Below, piece by piece: positions 63,812-64,000 of a DNA stretch of 64,000 nt (positions are counted from its first letter, which is position 1; each line of letters starts with the position of its first letter). This DNA is from an uncultured Paracoccaceae bacterium. Its GTDB lineage: Bacteria > Pseudomonadota > Alphaproteobacteria > Rhodobacterales > Rhodobacteraceae. Made by a program: the position numbers and the translations under genes. Location of the stretch: assembly GCA_947498985.1 (NCBI GenBank), contig CANMMF010000007.1, positions 62,001 to 126,000 of the forward strand, written 5' to 3'. Under the pieces are notes generated by a model that did not search any database, was not told the DNA's origin, and saw only the letters and a program-made list of their open reading frames with translations.

Positions 63812-64000
63812 TCAGATCGGTTTGCGGGCGTTTAGCGCGGCGGTGATCGTGCCATCGTCGAGATAGTCGAGTTCACCGCCGATGGGCACACCCTGGGCGA
63901 GGCTCGAGAGTGTGACCAGCCCGTCAAGCTCGTCGGCGATGTAATGCGCGGTGGTCTGGCCGTCCAGAGTGGCGTTGAGCGCGAGGATCACCTCGCGCAC
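63812..64000 (-). CDS. recR: recombination protein RecR, C-terminal end only
   Basis: The frame is open across the right edge; 62 codons are visible. They match the end of the RecR Toprim domain and its tail: [51 protein letters not shown]. RecR works with RecF and RecO in gap repair. The 170 bp before the sulfotransferase stop hold nothing recognisable. Confidence 0.93.
   Translation of the reverse strand: MREVILALNATLDGQTTAHYIADELDGLVTLSSLAQGVPIGGELDYLDDGTITAALNARKPI

Overview
The window is high-GC DNA packed with short-overlap operons, and the gene set points to an alphaproteobacterium of the Rhodobacterales (Roseobacter-like, probably marine or salt-exposed). Reasons: a complete aerobic cobalamin pathway with CobN/CobG/CobF, short HisG paired with HisZ, XdhABC next to a nucleoside-type ABC transporter, an RpoHII-like sigma factor preceded by a TGATCC-N18 promoter as in Rhodobacter, and glucosylglycerol (compatible solute) genes. 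The species assignment is inference; no rRNA or tRNA gene was seen.

Layout. 1-7.3 kb (minus): xanthine dehydrogenase xdhA-xdhB-xdhC runs directly into an ATPase and permease of a purine/nucleoside-type ABC importer. 7.5-8.7 kb: two unknown membrane/exported proteins. 8.8-17.2 kb: dnaE, a lipoprotein, slyX, then hisS-hisZ-hisG. 17.4-26.4 kb: a glucosylglycerol island, with gpsA-HAD phosphatase-ggpS on the minus strand diverging from galU-glgB-gghA-like on the plus strand, so synthesis and breakdown of the osmolyte face each other across one regulatory region. 26.7-29.3 kb: a large modular protein with three lectin-like modules, Val-Asp-Pro linkers and a PIG-L deacetylase-like domain.

29.6-52.1 kb is one cobalamin locus: cobU, a PduX-like threonine kinase, cobD, cobC, cobQ, a HAD protein, two Lin0512 paralogues and cobO; then, behind a cobalamin riboswitch, DUF1636-cobW-cobN-cobG-cobH-cobI-cobJ, an embedded antisense cobK, cobL-cobE-cobM-cobB-cobA; then a second riboswitch, a CbiM-like transporter and cobF. 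Together these cover most steps from uroporphyrinogen III to adenosyl-GDP-cobinamide; cobS/cobT chelatase subunits and lower-ligand genes must lie elsewhere. 52.1-64 kb holds housekeeping genes: M3 peptidase, MoeB-like E1, dut, coaBC, ChaN-like, rpoHII, a GST with a metal-binding tail, an acyl-CoA ligase, a sulfotransferase and the 3' end of recR.

The most unusual signals are (i) an 80-codon tract inside hisS at 49% GC with sharp edges in an approximately 70% GC gene; (ii) a dispersed two-hairpin intergenic repeat, two copies of which (in cobN and xdhB) are translated in the same reading frame; (iii) the glucosylglycerol island with a consensus general-stress promoter; and (iv) the PIG-L modular protein. 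Starts were re-chosen from Shine-Dalgarno sequences and overlaps where the longest open frame was implausible.
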